Shown: piece after piece, positions 14,090 to 21,223 of the stretch
Numbering within the stretch: the stretch's first letter is position 1
Layout: the number at the start of each line of letters is the position of its first letter
Source: a virus
Direction: 5' to 3' (one strand)
Virus record (IMG/VR): IMGVR_UViG_3300042112_000670
Coordinates: 1 to 50,917 of that record
Length of the DNA: 50,917 nucleotides
Made by a program: the position numbers and the translations under genes
Notes under the pieces: model-generated
Told to the model about the DNA's origin: nothing
The model's database searches: none
The model's input: only the letters and a program-made list of their open reading frames with translations

Positions 14090-15655
14090 GTGAGCGATAA
14101 ACTAGAAGGCGCAAAAGATGCAAACGAAAATGCAGACAAAAATGCAGACAGCAAAGAAAACGTCGTGAGCATCAAAAAAGTTGTGAACAAAAGAGGAAAT
14201 GGCGGAGGGGACGGAGGAAGCGGAGGCGGGCATAGTGCCTCTGAAAAGAAAAATTCTTTATGGGTCAAAAACCGGCAGCTTATCTCAGAGACAATTGGCT
14301 ACATAGAAAATCCGGCGACCAAAAATATGCCACACGGCAGAAGATTTGTTTGCGTGGAGGACTTAACTGCGAATGTCACGTTCGCTGAAGTACTGCAAGA
14401 TGAGGAAGGGCGGCTTACTAACATATTGCGGCCTACTTCCATCGCAGGACTAAGGCGCGCCGTTTGCGACTACGGAAGATCTTTAGGGTTTGAATATCAG
14501 AACCCCGCACCAAATAACGTTGAGGACGTTGTGCGCTGTATGCAGCATATGGCACGAACCATTAAGGCTGATTCCATACACTCCATACAACAGGCGCACG
14601 AGCACCACGGATGGACATGGGAAAAACTTCCGTTCTCATTAGATCAAGAAGGTGAAACACCCTATTTTGATAGCATCCTCAGCCGCTGCGATAATCCAGA
14701 GCCACTTATGGCGTGGATTGGCAGCCTCTTCGATGAAGAAGCCTCAAGGACACAGTACTGCTGGCTTTACGGAGAAGGAGATAATGGCAAAGGGCGGCTT
14801 CTTAGTTTTCTTTACAACATTTTCGGGCGAAGTGCGTGCAGCACACAGGCACCAAATAAAATGAGAGAACACTTTTGGGCGTACGAAATTTTCGGGAAAC
14901 GGTTTGTTTGCTTTGGCGATGAGGATAATCCGGCATTCGTCTCCACGGGCACATTTAAGTCTATAACAGGAGATGATTACGTGCGCATTGAAGGCAAAGG
15001 AATGCCTGCGATGAGCGTGAAGATGAAGTGCAAGTTTATTTTCTCTAGTAACAAGATCCCGAAAATGGATGACACATTGGCCAATAGAAAACGTGCGATG
15101 TACTTCGAGTTTAAGCCTCTTGAAAGCGATGTGAAAAAAATTTCTGAGGCACAATTTGACGCGGAGCTCTTGAAAGAGGCGGCCCCGTTTCTTACACGAT
15201 GCTACCGGCTATACATGCAGCTTTGCCCCAATCACGAGAGAATCCCCTATGCTGCGGAAAGCATAAAAGCTGTGTTTGAGGACAAAGAAGGCGAGGATAC
15301 GGTTGACGAGATGATTGCGGCGTGCATTGAGAGGCCGGAGAAAGATTGGAAGAAGAGCTTTATCACCGCGTGCGATATTGAGACGATTGTCAAGGCTTAT
15401 TATCCAAGTGCGAAAGGCAACCCGCCAAGCCAGCTTATAAGGAAAATATATGCGGCCATCGCCAAACAGTGGCCAGATTCACTAAGGACCAAGATTAAGA
15501 TCAAGGGCCAAAAGCAGGTCAGAGGCATTAGAGGGCTTACCTTAACCAACTCTGCGAGACGGACTTTTGGATTCGATAATCGGCCAGAACTCGTCGTTGA
15601 GGGATTTGAGGGCGATGAGGTGCCAAGTAAGGACGGGCAAAGTCATCTGCAATAA
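14090..15655 (+). CDS. SF3 (D5-like) replicative helicase
   Basis: A 521-residue protein. The N-terminal 55 residues are charged then Gly-rich (GGGDGGSGGG), probably a flexible linker. The SF3 core has Walker A G-E-G-D-N-G-K-G (228-235), Walker B R-F-V-C-F-G-D-E-D (271-279) and motif C K-F-I-F-S-S-N-K (315-322). A D5-type N-terminal helical domain lies at about 90-210. It starts at GTG with GAGG five bases upstream. It should unwind DNA at the fork or at the adjacent candidate origin. A rho-independent terminator follows. Confidence 0.88.
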   Translation: MSDKLEGAKDANENADKNADSKENVVSIKKVVNKRGNGGGDGGSGGGHSASEKKNSLWVKNRQLISETIGYIENPATKNMPHGRRFVCVEDLTANVTFAEVLQDEEGRLTNILRPTSIAGLRRAVCDYGRSLGFEYQNPAPNNVEDVVRCMQHMARTIKADSIHSIQQAHEHHGWTWEKLPFSLDQEGETPYFDSILSRCDNPEPLMAWIGSLFDEEASRTQYCWLYGEGDNGKGRLLSFLYNIFGRSACSTQAPNKMREHFWAYEIFGKRFVCFGDEDNPAFVSTGTFKSITGDDYVRIEGKGMPAMSVKMKCKFIFSSNKIPKMDDTLANRKRAMYFEFKPLESDVKKISEAQFDAELLKEAAPFLTRCYRLYMQLCPNHERIPYAAESIKAVFEDKEGEDTVDEMIAACIERPEKDWKKSFITACDIETIVKAYYPSAKGNPPSQLIRKIYAAIAKQWPDSLRTKIKIKGQKQVRGIRGLTLTNSARRTFGFDNRPELVVEGFEGDEVPSKDGQSHLQ

Positions 15656-15707
15656 AGCCAATGATTTCGTCACGGCGGTGTGACGGTTAGTGACAGGGTG
15701 ACGGTAC

Positions 15708-15745
15708 GGGTACAGGCGAAAATTTATGCCTGTACCCTTGTTTTT
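15708..15745 (+). terminator. Rho-independent terminator after the SF3 helicase
   Basis: GGGTACAGGC (15708-15717) and GCCTGTACCC (15728-15737) form a perfect 10-bp stem with a 10-base AT-rich loop, followed by TTGTTTTT. It ends the primase-helicase transcript. Confidence 0.85.
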
Positions 15746-15777
15746 ATCTGCGATATCATTTTGTTAGAGCAAAAAGC

Positions 15778-15986
15778 GACAGGTGACGGGTAATTTTCGA
15801 TACCTTAATATATATATCACACATACACACACGTATTATGCATATATCTCTTTCTCACCCGTATAATATATAAATTTATATGTCACCTGTCACTTTCAAG
15901 AAATAAGTACCGCAAATTAAAAAAGAAAATCGGTGTGACGATTAAAGGTGACGGCACTAAAAGGGACAGGTGATTTCCTGTCACCT
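15778..15986. repeat. Iteron cluster with core ACAGGTGA
   Basis: The 9-mer GACAGGTGA occurs at 15778-15786 and 15965-15973, and its reverse complement TCACCTGTC at 15883-15891. A related AAAGGTGACGG lies at 15944-15954. At 15968-15986, AGGTGA and TCACCT form a 6-bp hairpin. The elements sit on both sides of the AT-rich core and are candidate initiator-protein sites. Confidence 0.6.
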
Positions 15987-16069
15987 ACTCCCGAAAAGCT
16001 ATTACCTCGCCGTTGGGGAGGGTTGGAAAAGTGGGTGCGGTGATGGGATGCCGTTTAAACGCTCTAAAG

Positions 16070-16087
16070 TTGACGCTGTTGCGTCAA
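16070..16087. promoter_or_regulatory. Operator-like inverted repeat
   Basis: TTGACGC (16070-16076), TGTT and GCGTCAA (16081-16087) form a perfect 7-bp dyad. It could bind a dimeric regulator or be part of the origin region. No dedicated regulator gene is visible nearby. Confidence 0.35.
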
Positions 16088-16433
16088 ATGCTGCCGTAAT
16101 CAGCCTTATTCATTTTTTATACAAAACTCGTCAGGATTTGTTTTAGACGTTTTTAGAGGATGTGGCCAAAAATTGGATTTTCGGATTCCCAAAAAGTTTT
16201 CCCCTAGCGCCGATATGAGGAGTTTTTCGGTGGACCATGGGATGCGGGGTGTCAAAGGATTAGACAAGCGTCAAAGCGAAAAGACTGGGAAAACCGATGT
16301 TTTGACTAAAAACTAGTCGCTGGCGCAAAGGTTTTTGGCGGAAAAGGCTAAGGAATTATCGGTGGCACAAGGCGTGCAATAACTAAAGCAGGACTAATCA
16401 GCCTAAGGAGTGGGCGCAAATAATGGGTGCTTT

Positions 16434-16649
16434 ATGTTTCATTCCTGTGAGCGAATTCATTCTAAGATAAGCGAGAAGCTAACCTTTGCGCAGTATCAGC
16501 GATGGACTAATTGTCCTGATAGAAATTATCTAGCGCGTTTTAGAAGCCTAAACAAAGTAACTAAGTCAAAAGCTTTGTTAGCGTTAGCTAACGAGGGCGT
16601 GAAGGCTTACCACATCGAAATTCGCAAAACTTTCAAATTGGTCGGGTGA
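16434..16649 (+). CDS. Small unknown protein, start uncertain
   Basis: A 71-residue protein from ATG 16434 (MFHSCERIHSK). It is basic and helical with a possible short DNA-binding helix pair (L-L-A-L-A-N-E-G-V-K). A GTG at 16410 would add eight residues but overlaps the AAGGAG at 16405-16410, and a separate 15-codon frame starts at ATG 16423. The coding sequence contains a 12-bp palindrome CGTTAGCTAACG at 16582-16593. It is followed by the zinc-ribbon gene after 4 bp. Unknown function. Confidence 0.45.
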   Translation: MFHSCERIHSKISEKLTFAQYQRWTNCPDRNYLARFRSLNKVTKSKALLALANEGVKAYHIEIRKTFKLVG

Positions 16650-16653
16650 AATT

Positions 16654-16977
16654 ATGAGTTTTTATTATTGCTGCAATGAATGCACCCACTTTGAGAAACG
16701 GGAAGAAGAGATAACGCTTATTTGCCCTAGCTGTGACTCCGAAATGACCGAATGTGAGCCCCCGTCAGAAAGGGAATTAGAAAGCCTTTTCGATGAACAC
16801 CTTGACGACGGAGTTGAGCCTTTTAAAGTCGGATTGCTTAGTTATGATGCGTCAAGCACGTTTAAAATGGTTGACACAATCGCTTACCGTCAAGAATTCC
16901 TTAGATGGCTGGACGCTGAAACAAGCGAAGGCAAATTTATAGAATTCGATGGCCAAACTTTTTATGCTTTCAACTAA
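16654..16977 (+). CDS. Zinc-ribbon small protein
   Basis: A 107-residue protein with C-C-N-E-C at residues 6-10 and C-P-S-C at about 24-27, which form a probable N-terminal zinc ribbon. The rest is acidic and ends in a small aromatic region (F-D-G-Q-T-F-Y-A-F). There is no clear ribosome-binding site. Such proteins often act as transcription or nucleic-acid adaptors, but no family can be named. Confidence 0.6.
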   Translation: MSFYYCCNECTHFEKREEEITLICPSCDSEMTECEPPSERELESLFDEHLDDGVEPFKVGLLSYDASSTFKMVDTIAYRQEFLRWLDAETSEGKFIEFDGQTFYAFN

Positions 16978-16989
16978 GGACAAAATTCT

Positions 16990-17517
16990 ATGCTTAACAA
17001 AATGGCGAAAGCAGCACTAGAACTCGTGGATAAAAACGGAATGGGTTTTAGAAGAGTGGCACGACTTATAATAAAGGATTGCAAACTAACGTTGATTAGC
17101 ACAAATGGGTTTGGTGCGCTCAAGCAGGTGACAGCAATTCCCTCGGATCTTAGCGCGGCGGTTAGCGAAGTTAGCCTGAGCCATGCGGCACTAACAGCGA
17201 TTAGTAAGGCTAGACTCTTAAATCAGATAAGCATCACCGAAAGCACGATTGAGTTTTTTGATGGGAAAGCGCTTTCAAGGTTTCCCATCGTTCAGGAAAG
17301 TTTCCCCAACACCGATTTTATTTTTTCAAAAGATAGAAAACCTGTGAGCAGGAACACTGAATTCCTTATGGACGTAAACTTTCAAAAGATTTTTTACCAC
17401 AAAGACTTTCACGTCGAAATCGGCGCCAGCGCTGACGATGAAATGATTTTCTTTTCGGGTAAATCAGAAATCTTAGGTGCGAAAACTGATTTTGTGAAAG
17501 TGAGGATAACAAAATGA
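16990..17517 (+). CDS. Unknown 175-aa protein, weak sliding-clamp-like motif
   Basis: A 175-residue protein with alternating beta strands and helices. A stretch at about residues 92-112 (FFDGKALSRFPIVQESFPN) resembles the strand and R-F-P-x-x-x-x-x-x-P turn of bacterial beta-clamp domains. That is a faint similarity; the length fits one or one-and-a-half clamp domains. AAGGA lies nine bases before the ATG, and the stop overlaps the next ATG. A DNA-replication accessory role is possible; another fold is equally possible. Confidence 0.5.
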   Translation: MLNKMAKAALELVDKNGMGFRRVARLIIKDCKLTLISTNGFGALKQVTAIPSDLSAAVSEVSLSHAALTAISKARLLNQISITESTIEFFDGKALSRFPIVQESFPNTDFIFSKDRKPVSRNTEFLMDVNFQKIFYHKDFHVEIGASADDEMIFFSGKSEILGAKTDFVKVRITK

Positions 17518-17759
17518 ACGACGTTAAAATGTCGCGTGCTGAAATTTGCGATGAGTTTTTGAAGTCAGAGGGAGTTATATGCTGCTCCGCAATCGACAGC
17601 GAAAGCGGCTCTTATTTCAGCTACGATGGGTGCAACTGTTGCGGTCAAGGCGGCACGAGCGTTTATGATTGCAGTGGCTATGACCTCACTAGCAATCGGA
17701 TTTTAAACCTAGGTGAAGTTTGTCACGATTGCCTTTATTATTTCGCTAATGGAGTTTGA
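17514..17759 (+). CDS. Cys-rich small protein
   Basis: An 81-residue acidic protein with Cys residues arranged C-C (about 23-24), C-N-C-C (40-43), C (53) and C-H-D-C (70-73). The arrangement suggests metal binding or disulphides. It overlaps the upstream gene (ATGA) and is followed after one base by a tiny membrane-peptide gene. Unknown function. Confidence 0.55.
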   Translation: MNDVKMSRAEICDEFLKSEGVICCSAIDSESGSYFSYDGCNCCGQGGTSVYDCSGYDLTSNRILNLGEVCHDCLYYFANGV

Positions 17760-17760
17760 G

Positions 17761-17838
17761 ATGAGTTTGCTGTTTGCTTTACCTATCTTGATTTTGCTGT
17801 GCGCTTTCGTTGACGCATCAAACGACAGCGATTGGTGA
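17761..17838 (+). CDS. 25-aa hydrophobic membrane peptide
   Basis: ATG 17761 to TGA 17838 encodes a 25-residue peptide made of one hydrophobic helix (MSLLFALPILILLCAFV) and a short polar tail (DASNDSDW). GGAG lies six bases before the ATG. It is the last gene before the operon terminator. It could be a small regulator of a membrane enzyme, a toxin-like peptide or a leader; none is shown. Confidence 0.5.
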   Translation: MSLLFALPILILLCAFVDASNDSDW

Positions 17839-17871
17839 GGATTAGGGTTAAGACTAAAGATAAAGTGACTA

Positions 17872-17896
17872 AAGCGCCGAGGAGGGCGCTTTTTTT
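17872..17896 (+). terminator. Rho-independent terminator
   Basis: AAGCGCC (17872-17878) and GGCGCTT (17885-17891) form a 7-bp stem with a 6-base loop, and the T-run extends to 17896. It closes the 16434-17838 operon. Confidence 0.85.
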
Positions 17897-17910
17897 GCGT
17901 TAGTTTACAG

Positions 17911-17934
17911 TTTGATCGTTTGATCGTTTGATCA
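17911..17934. repeat. Three tandem 8-bp repeats
   Basis: TTTGATCG (17911-17918), TTTGATCG (17919-17926) and TTTGATCA (17927-17934) lie head to tail just after the terminator. Each holds GATC. They may be binding sites for a regulator of the late promoter. Confidence 0.6.
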
Positions 17935-18516
17935 AGAATCAATTCCGTCAAGGCTAAAGTGGCTGGATGGGCGGATTAGCTTAGGGTTAAGTGATGGTGG
18001 CTTTAATGAATAAGGGTTTTTAGCGGTTTTAAAGGCTTAGTCGCTGGTGGTTAAGGAGCAACCTAAAGGATTAAGAGTTTAGCGCCCCTGTCATTTGGAA
18101 TGTATGTAAAGCTAACGGACTATGAATTTTGCGCGCTAATACCGAGCCCCTTTCGTCCGTTCTATTTACCATGCTGTACGCTGGAGCCGTCGCCGCTGGG
18201 GTCCTTCCTTAACCCCTTTATAAACGTCCCAATTTGCCTTACGCGCCGCGATGCATTGGCTTCTTATGAGTCTTTTGTCCTTTTTCCTTTAAGGATCTTT
18301 GGACCGTTGGCGGCGTTTTGTTGATCAAGTTACCGTAATCATTGGACTTTTGGATGTTCGGAAATTTTGGCCCGTAATATCAACGGGGGGGCTGGGTCAC
18401 GATGGAAATTTAATTTTCTAGGCCCCCTGCTCCTCTTTTTTTAAAAAACAAAACCACACGAAAACCGCACAAAAACAAAAATCCCCAACAAAATCGCACC
18501 CATCTAAAAATTGCCC

Positions 18517-18545
18517 TTGACACTTTAAAATTACCCTGAAATTCT
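18517..18545 (+). promoter_or_regulatory. Putative late promoter
   Basis: A perfect -35 box TTGACA (18517-18522) is followed after 17 bp by AATTCT (18540-18545), a poor -10 match. The first late gene starts at 18591. An A-rich upstream stretch could act as an UP element. A weak -10 box suggests that activation is needed. Confidence 0.45.
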
Positions 18546-18590
18546 ACTGTAAATTAAAATCAAAAATCCGCCGCCAAAGGTACATCCTAC

Positions 18591-19334
18591 ATGAGTAAGG
18601 CACTTGCCCTACAAGAAGGAGCGGAGCTTTCGCGCTTTGACTTCGACAATCCTCGCAGCATGGTGAACCTGATTGAATCTGATGAGTTCAGATTAGCGAT
18701 CCGCCGTGCTTTGGAGCAGGCTCCAAGTCTCTTTCAAATGGATGAGCCCAAGTTAGAAAAGGTGCGTTTATCGACGGCTTTGATGAACCGTTTAAGGCTC
18801 TCATTTTGGGATGAATACGACCGTGCAGTTTTTGCCGGTGAGCTGATGCAGATCAAAAATATTGTGGCTCGTCATTGCGACAGGGCGCACTTTTACGACC
18901 GTATTTTGAAGGTCAATTGGAACGTAGCATTTATCACGTTGCCGCCTAGAAGTTACGAATTGACGATGCGGTATATTCTTGATCGTGCGAACCGCAAGAT
19001 CGAAGACATTTTGAACATGCCTTTGAAGACTCCGCAGGGAAAATTCGACTACAAATTAGCGTCGTTGGTTTTAAAGATTCAGCAAGTAGCTGACAACAGA
19101 GTACGAGGTGCGGTCACGCAAAAGCTGCAAATTCAGCAGCACTCTACTTCGATGAATTTGACTCCTTCCGATTTTGACCGTCTTACGTTGCAAGAGCTTG
19201 ATGCGATTGACACGCGTGTGCAAAAAATTATTTCTGCCGACAAGACGGAAAAGCTTCCTTTATCTTCACCTCCGGAAAGAGTTGAGGTTTTGACCCTTGA
19301 ATCAGAAGATACAGAAAGCGGTAATCAAGCCTGA
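18591..19334 (+). CDS. Probable terminase small subunit or packaging partner
   Basis: A 247-residue, mostly helical protein immediately upstream of the large terminase gene. The C-terminal third is Gln/Ser/Thr-rich then acidic. Small terminase subunits recognise the packaging site and sit in this position, but I cannot see a clear DNA-binding helix-turn-helix, so the call rests on position, size and helicity. AAAGG lies ten bases before the ATG. It is the first gene of the late operon, and the next ATG follows its stop by one base. Confidence 0.55.
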   Translation: MSKALALQEGAELSRFDFDNPRSMVNLIESDEFRLAIRRALEQAPSLFQMDEPKLEKVRLSTALMNRLRLSFWDEYDRAVFAGELMQIKNIVARHCDRAHFYDRILKVNWNVAFITLPPRSYELTMRYILDRANRKIEDILNMPLKTPQGKFDYKLASLVLKIQQVADNRVRGAVTQKLQIQQHSTSMNLTPSDFDRLTLQELDAIDTRVQKIISADKTEKLPLSSPPERVEVLTLESEDTESGNQA

Positions 19335-19335
19335 C

Positions 19336-20889
19336 ATGACCTCCGCCGAGGCGCGGGTTGTAAAAAGGAAGATTGAGTCAGCGCGTGCAAAAAAGCGTGC
19401 TGAGCTTCCGCATTTGTACGGTTTCAAGTGGTACAAGTGGGCCAGAGAATTTTTCGAGACTAAAAATCAGATTTCATTTTTGACTGGTGGAAACCAGATT
19501 TCAAAATCGTCTTCTAACATTAGAAAGGCGATTGAGTACGCAACGAACAAGACTTTATGGAAAGAGTTGTGGCCGGAGAAAAATCTTCCTCCGAGGCAAT
19601 TTTGGTACTTCTATCCCGATGCCGCAACAGCAACGTCGGAGTTTGAAAAAAAGTGGGTGCCAGAGTTCATGCCTCGTGGCGACATGCAGATTCATAATGT
19701 TTACGGGTGGAAGGCTGAGTACAAGAAAAAAGAAATCGATTGCGTGCATTTTAACAGTGGTGTGACGATTTACTTTAAGTACTACTCGCAGGCTGTAAAA
19801 AATCTTCAGTCCGCAACGCTGCATGCGTGTTTCATTGATGAGGAGTGTCCGGAAGACTACTACGACGAACTTGCCGCACGTCTTTCCAGTACTGACGGAT
19901 ATTTTAGTATGGTGTTCACGGCCACCCGTGGGCAGATGCTTTGGTATCGCACCATGGAGCGCATTGGTTACGAAAACGAGGCGTTCAAGGGCGCGCACAA
20001 GCAAGTTGTTTCTTTATACGACTGTCAGTTTTATGAGGACGGCACGCCGGGTGCTTGGTCGCTTGAGCGCATCAAAAAGCGTGAGAGTGAGTGCAGCTCC
20101 GAGGCGGAAGTACAAAAGCGTGTGTACGGGCGCTTTGTCAAAGATGATGATTTGCGTTTCCCGCATTTTCAGGCGGCTCGTCATTTTGTGGAGCCCTATC
20201 CGATTTCAATGGATTGGCGTGTGTATGCTGCGGTCGACGTAGGTAGCGGTAGAAAAGCGTATTTGAACACGCATCCATCTGCTGGTGCGATTGTTTTCTT
20301 GGCAGTAAATCCGCAGTACACCAAAGCAGCGGTATTTAAGATCTGGCGCGGAGATGAGATGGAGACTTCCGCCGGAGATATTTTGGATCAGTACAGAAGA
20401 ATGCGTGCCGGCATCAGTGTCACGCAGGCGTGTTACGATTACGCGAGTAAAGAATTTGGTTTGATATCTTCGAGAGCATCTGAAAATTTTATCCCAGCCG
20501 ACAAAGGCAAGTTTAACGGCATCAACACACTCAACGCACTTTTCAAGCACGGGATGCTTGATATTTTCGACACTGAAGACGGCGAGAAGATGTGTGCCGA
20601 GCTCATGACCGCACCCGCCGAGAAAAATAGAAAGATACAGGACGATTTAACGGATGCTCTCCGTTACTGTGTGCTGCAAGTGCCGTGGGACTGGGGTTCC
20701 ATTCAGTTTTCCAAAGAAGAGCTTTTGCCTGTGAAGGAAGAGGGCATTGTGGACCGTCCTTTGACGGACACGGAAAAACTTGCCTTGCAGATAAGAGAGC
20801 GCAGGGGCGAGATGGAGCCCAAAGAAGAGGACGGCTGGATTGATATTGATCACGAGTTAACTTTTTGGAATGAGATGTATGGTAACTGA
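19336..20889 (+). CDS. terL: Large terminase subunit (phage X)
   Basis: A 517-residue packaging ATPase-nuclease from ATG 19336, one base after the preceding stop. Walker A is G-G-N-Q-I-S-K-S-S-S (51-60), Walker B is A-C-F-I-D-E-E (164-170) and motif III is T-A-T-R-G (195-199). The nuclease has V-D-V-G-S-G (Asp301), C-Y-D-Y (Asp368) and D-D-L-T-D-A-L-R-Y (437-444). A TTG at 19297 is the alternative start, overlapping the upstream gene by 38 bp. It differs strongly from the second terminase at 44086, so the two belong to different lineages. Confidence 0.95.
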   Translation: MTSAEARVVKRKIESARAKKRAELPHLYGFKWYKWAREFFETKNQISFLTGGNQISKSSSNIRKAIEYATNKTLWKELWPEKNLPPRQFWYFYPDAATATSEFEKKWVPEFMPRGDMQIHNVYGWKAEYKKKEIDCVHFNSGVTIYFKYYSQAVKNLQSATLHACFIDEECPEDYYDELAARLSSTDGYFSMVFTATRGQMLWYRTMERIGYENEAFKGAHKQVVSLYDCQFYEDGTPGAWSLERIKKRESECSSEAEVQKRVYGRFVKDDDLRFPHFQAARHFVEPYPISMDWRVYAAVDVGSGRKAYLNTHPSAGAIVFLAVNPQYTKAAVFKIWRGDEMETSAGDILDQYRRMRAGISVTQACYDYASKEFGLISSRASENFIPADKGKFNGINTLNALFKHGMLDIFDTEDGEKMCAELMTAPAEKNRKIQDDLTDALRYCVLQVPWDWGSIQFSKEELLPVKEEGIVDRPLTDTEKLALQIRERRGEMEPKEEDGWIDIDHELTFWNEMYGN

Positions 20890-21223
20890 TTTGTCAGCTA
20901 AAGATTTATGCCGTATCATTGAAGCGGGCGCACGTTTCAATCTCAAGACCCTTAAGATGGGCGAAGTTGAGTTGGAGTTCGCCGACCGGGGTCGTCTGGC
21001 CATAGAAGACCTGCCAAAAACTTACCAGTACGATTTGCCATCGCCGGAAAGCGTGGGCGCACCTAACGAAACCAAACAAGAGCCCAAGGCCTCCATTATG
21101 GAATCTCAACTTCTTGAGGACGCACGTGTATCTCAACTAATGGTTGATGATCCGGTTGCGTTTGAGCAGGAGATGATTGATGGATTTTTGGGCAGCAGGA
21201 GACAACTAAATGCCGACACTTAA
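20879..21223 (+). CDS. Unknown protein between terminase and portal
   Basis: A 114-residue acidic protein, overlapping the terminase gene by 11 bp and the portal gene by 14 bp. ATG 20879 has GGA nine bases upstream; ATG 20870 would add three residues. It has a helical N-terminus, a Pro-rich middle and an acidic C-terminus. Similar small genes between terL and portal occur in P22-like phages. Role unknown; a portal or packaging accessory is likely from position. Confidence 0.6.
   Translation: MVTDLSAKDLCRIIEAGARFNLKTLKMGEVELEFADRGRLAIEDLPKTYQYDLPSPESVGAPNETKQEPKASIMESQLLEDARVSQLMVDDPVAFEQEMIDGFLGSRRQLNADT

Larger units (their letters stand above)
15656..16433. promoter_or_regulatory. Non-coding iteron and AT-rich region: candidate replication origin
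   Basis: About 780 bp without a convincing gene, directly after the helicase. Copies of a GTGACRGG/ACAGGTGA-type motif in both orientations occur at 15678-15686, 15689-15697, 15696-15704, 15778-15789, 15881-15893, 15944-15954 and 15965-15986. They flank a strongly AT-rich stretch at about 15795-15880 (TATATATATCAC, then ATAATATATAAATTTATATG). Repeated binding sites next to an AT-rich segment and a helicase gene are the usual make-up of a phage origin. The rest (16000-16433) is G/T-rich with a 7-bp inverted repeat. Confidence 0.55.
17839..18590. promoter_or_regulatory. Non-coding region before the late operon
   Basis: About 750 bp with no convincing gene. It contains the terminator at 17872, three direct copies of TTTGATCG at 17911-17934, two copies of TTAGGGTTAAG (17842-17852 and 17981-17991), a G-run/C-run stretch at about 18385-18427, and an A-rich segment that leads to a consensus -35 box. 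A 74-codon frame at 18100-18324 lacks a ribosome-binding site and is not called. Confidence 0.6.

Noticed and set aside
18100-18324. 74-codon open frame in the pre-late non-coding region
   Set aside because: It has no ribosome-binding site, an odd Pro/Phe/Cys-rich composition, and no operon context. Chance frame.
18385-18430. G-run and C-run stretch as a terminator
   Set aside because: GGGGGGCT does not pair cleanly with AGGCCCCC and the loop is long; left as description only.
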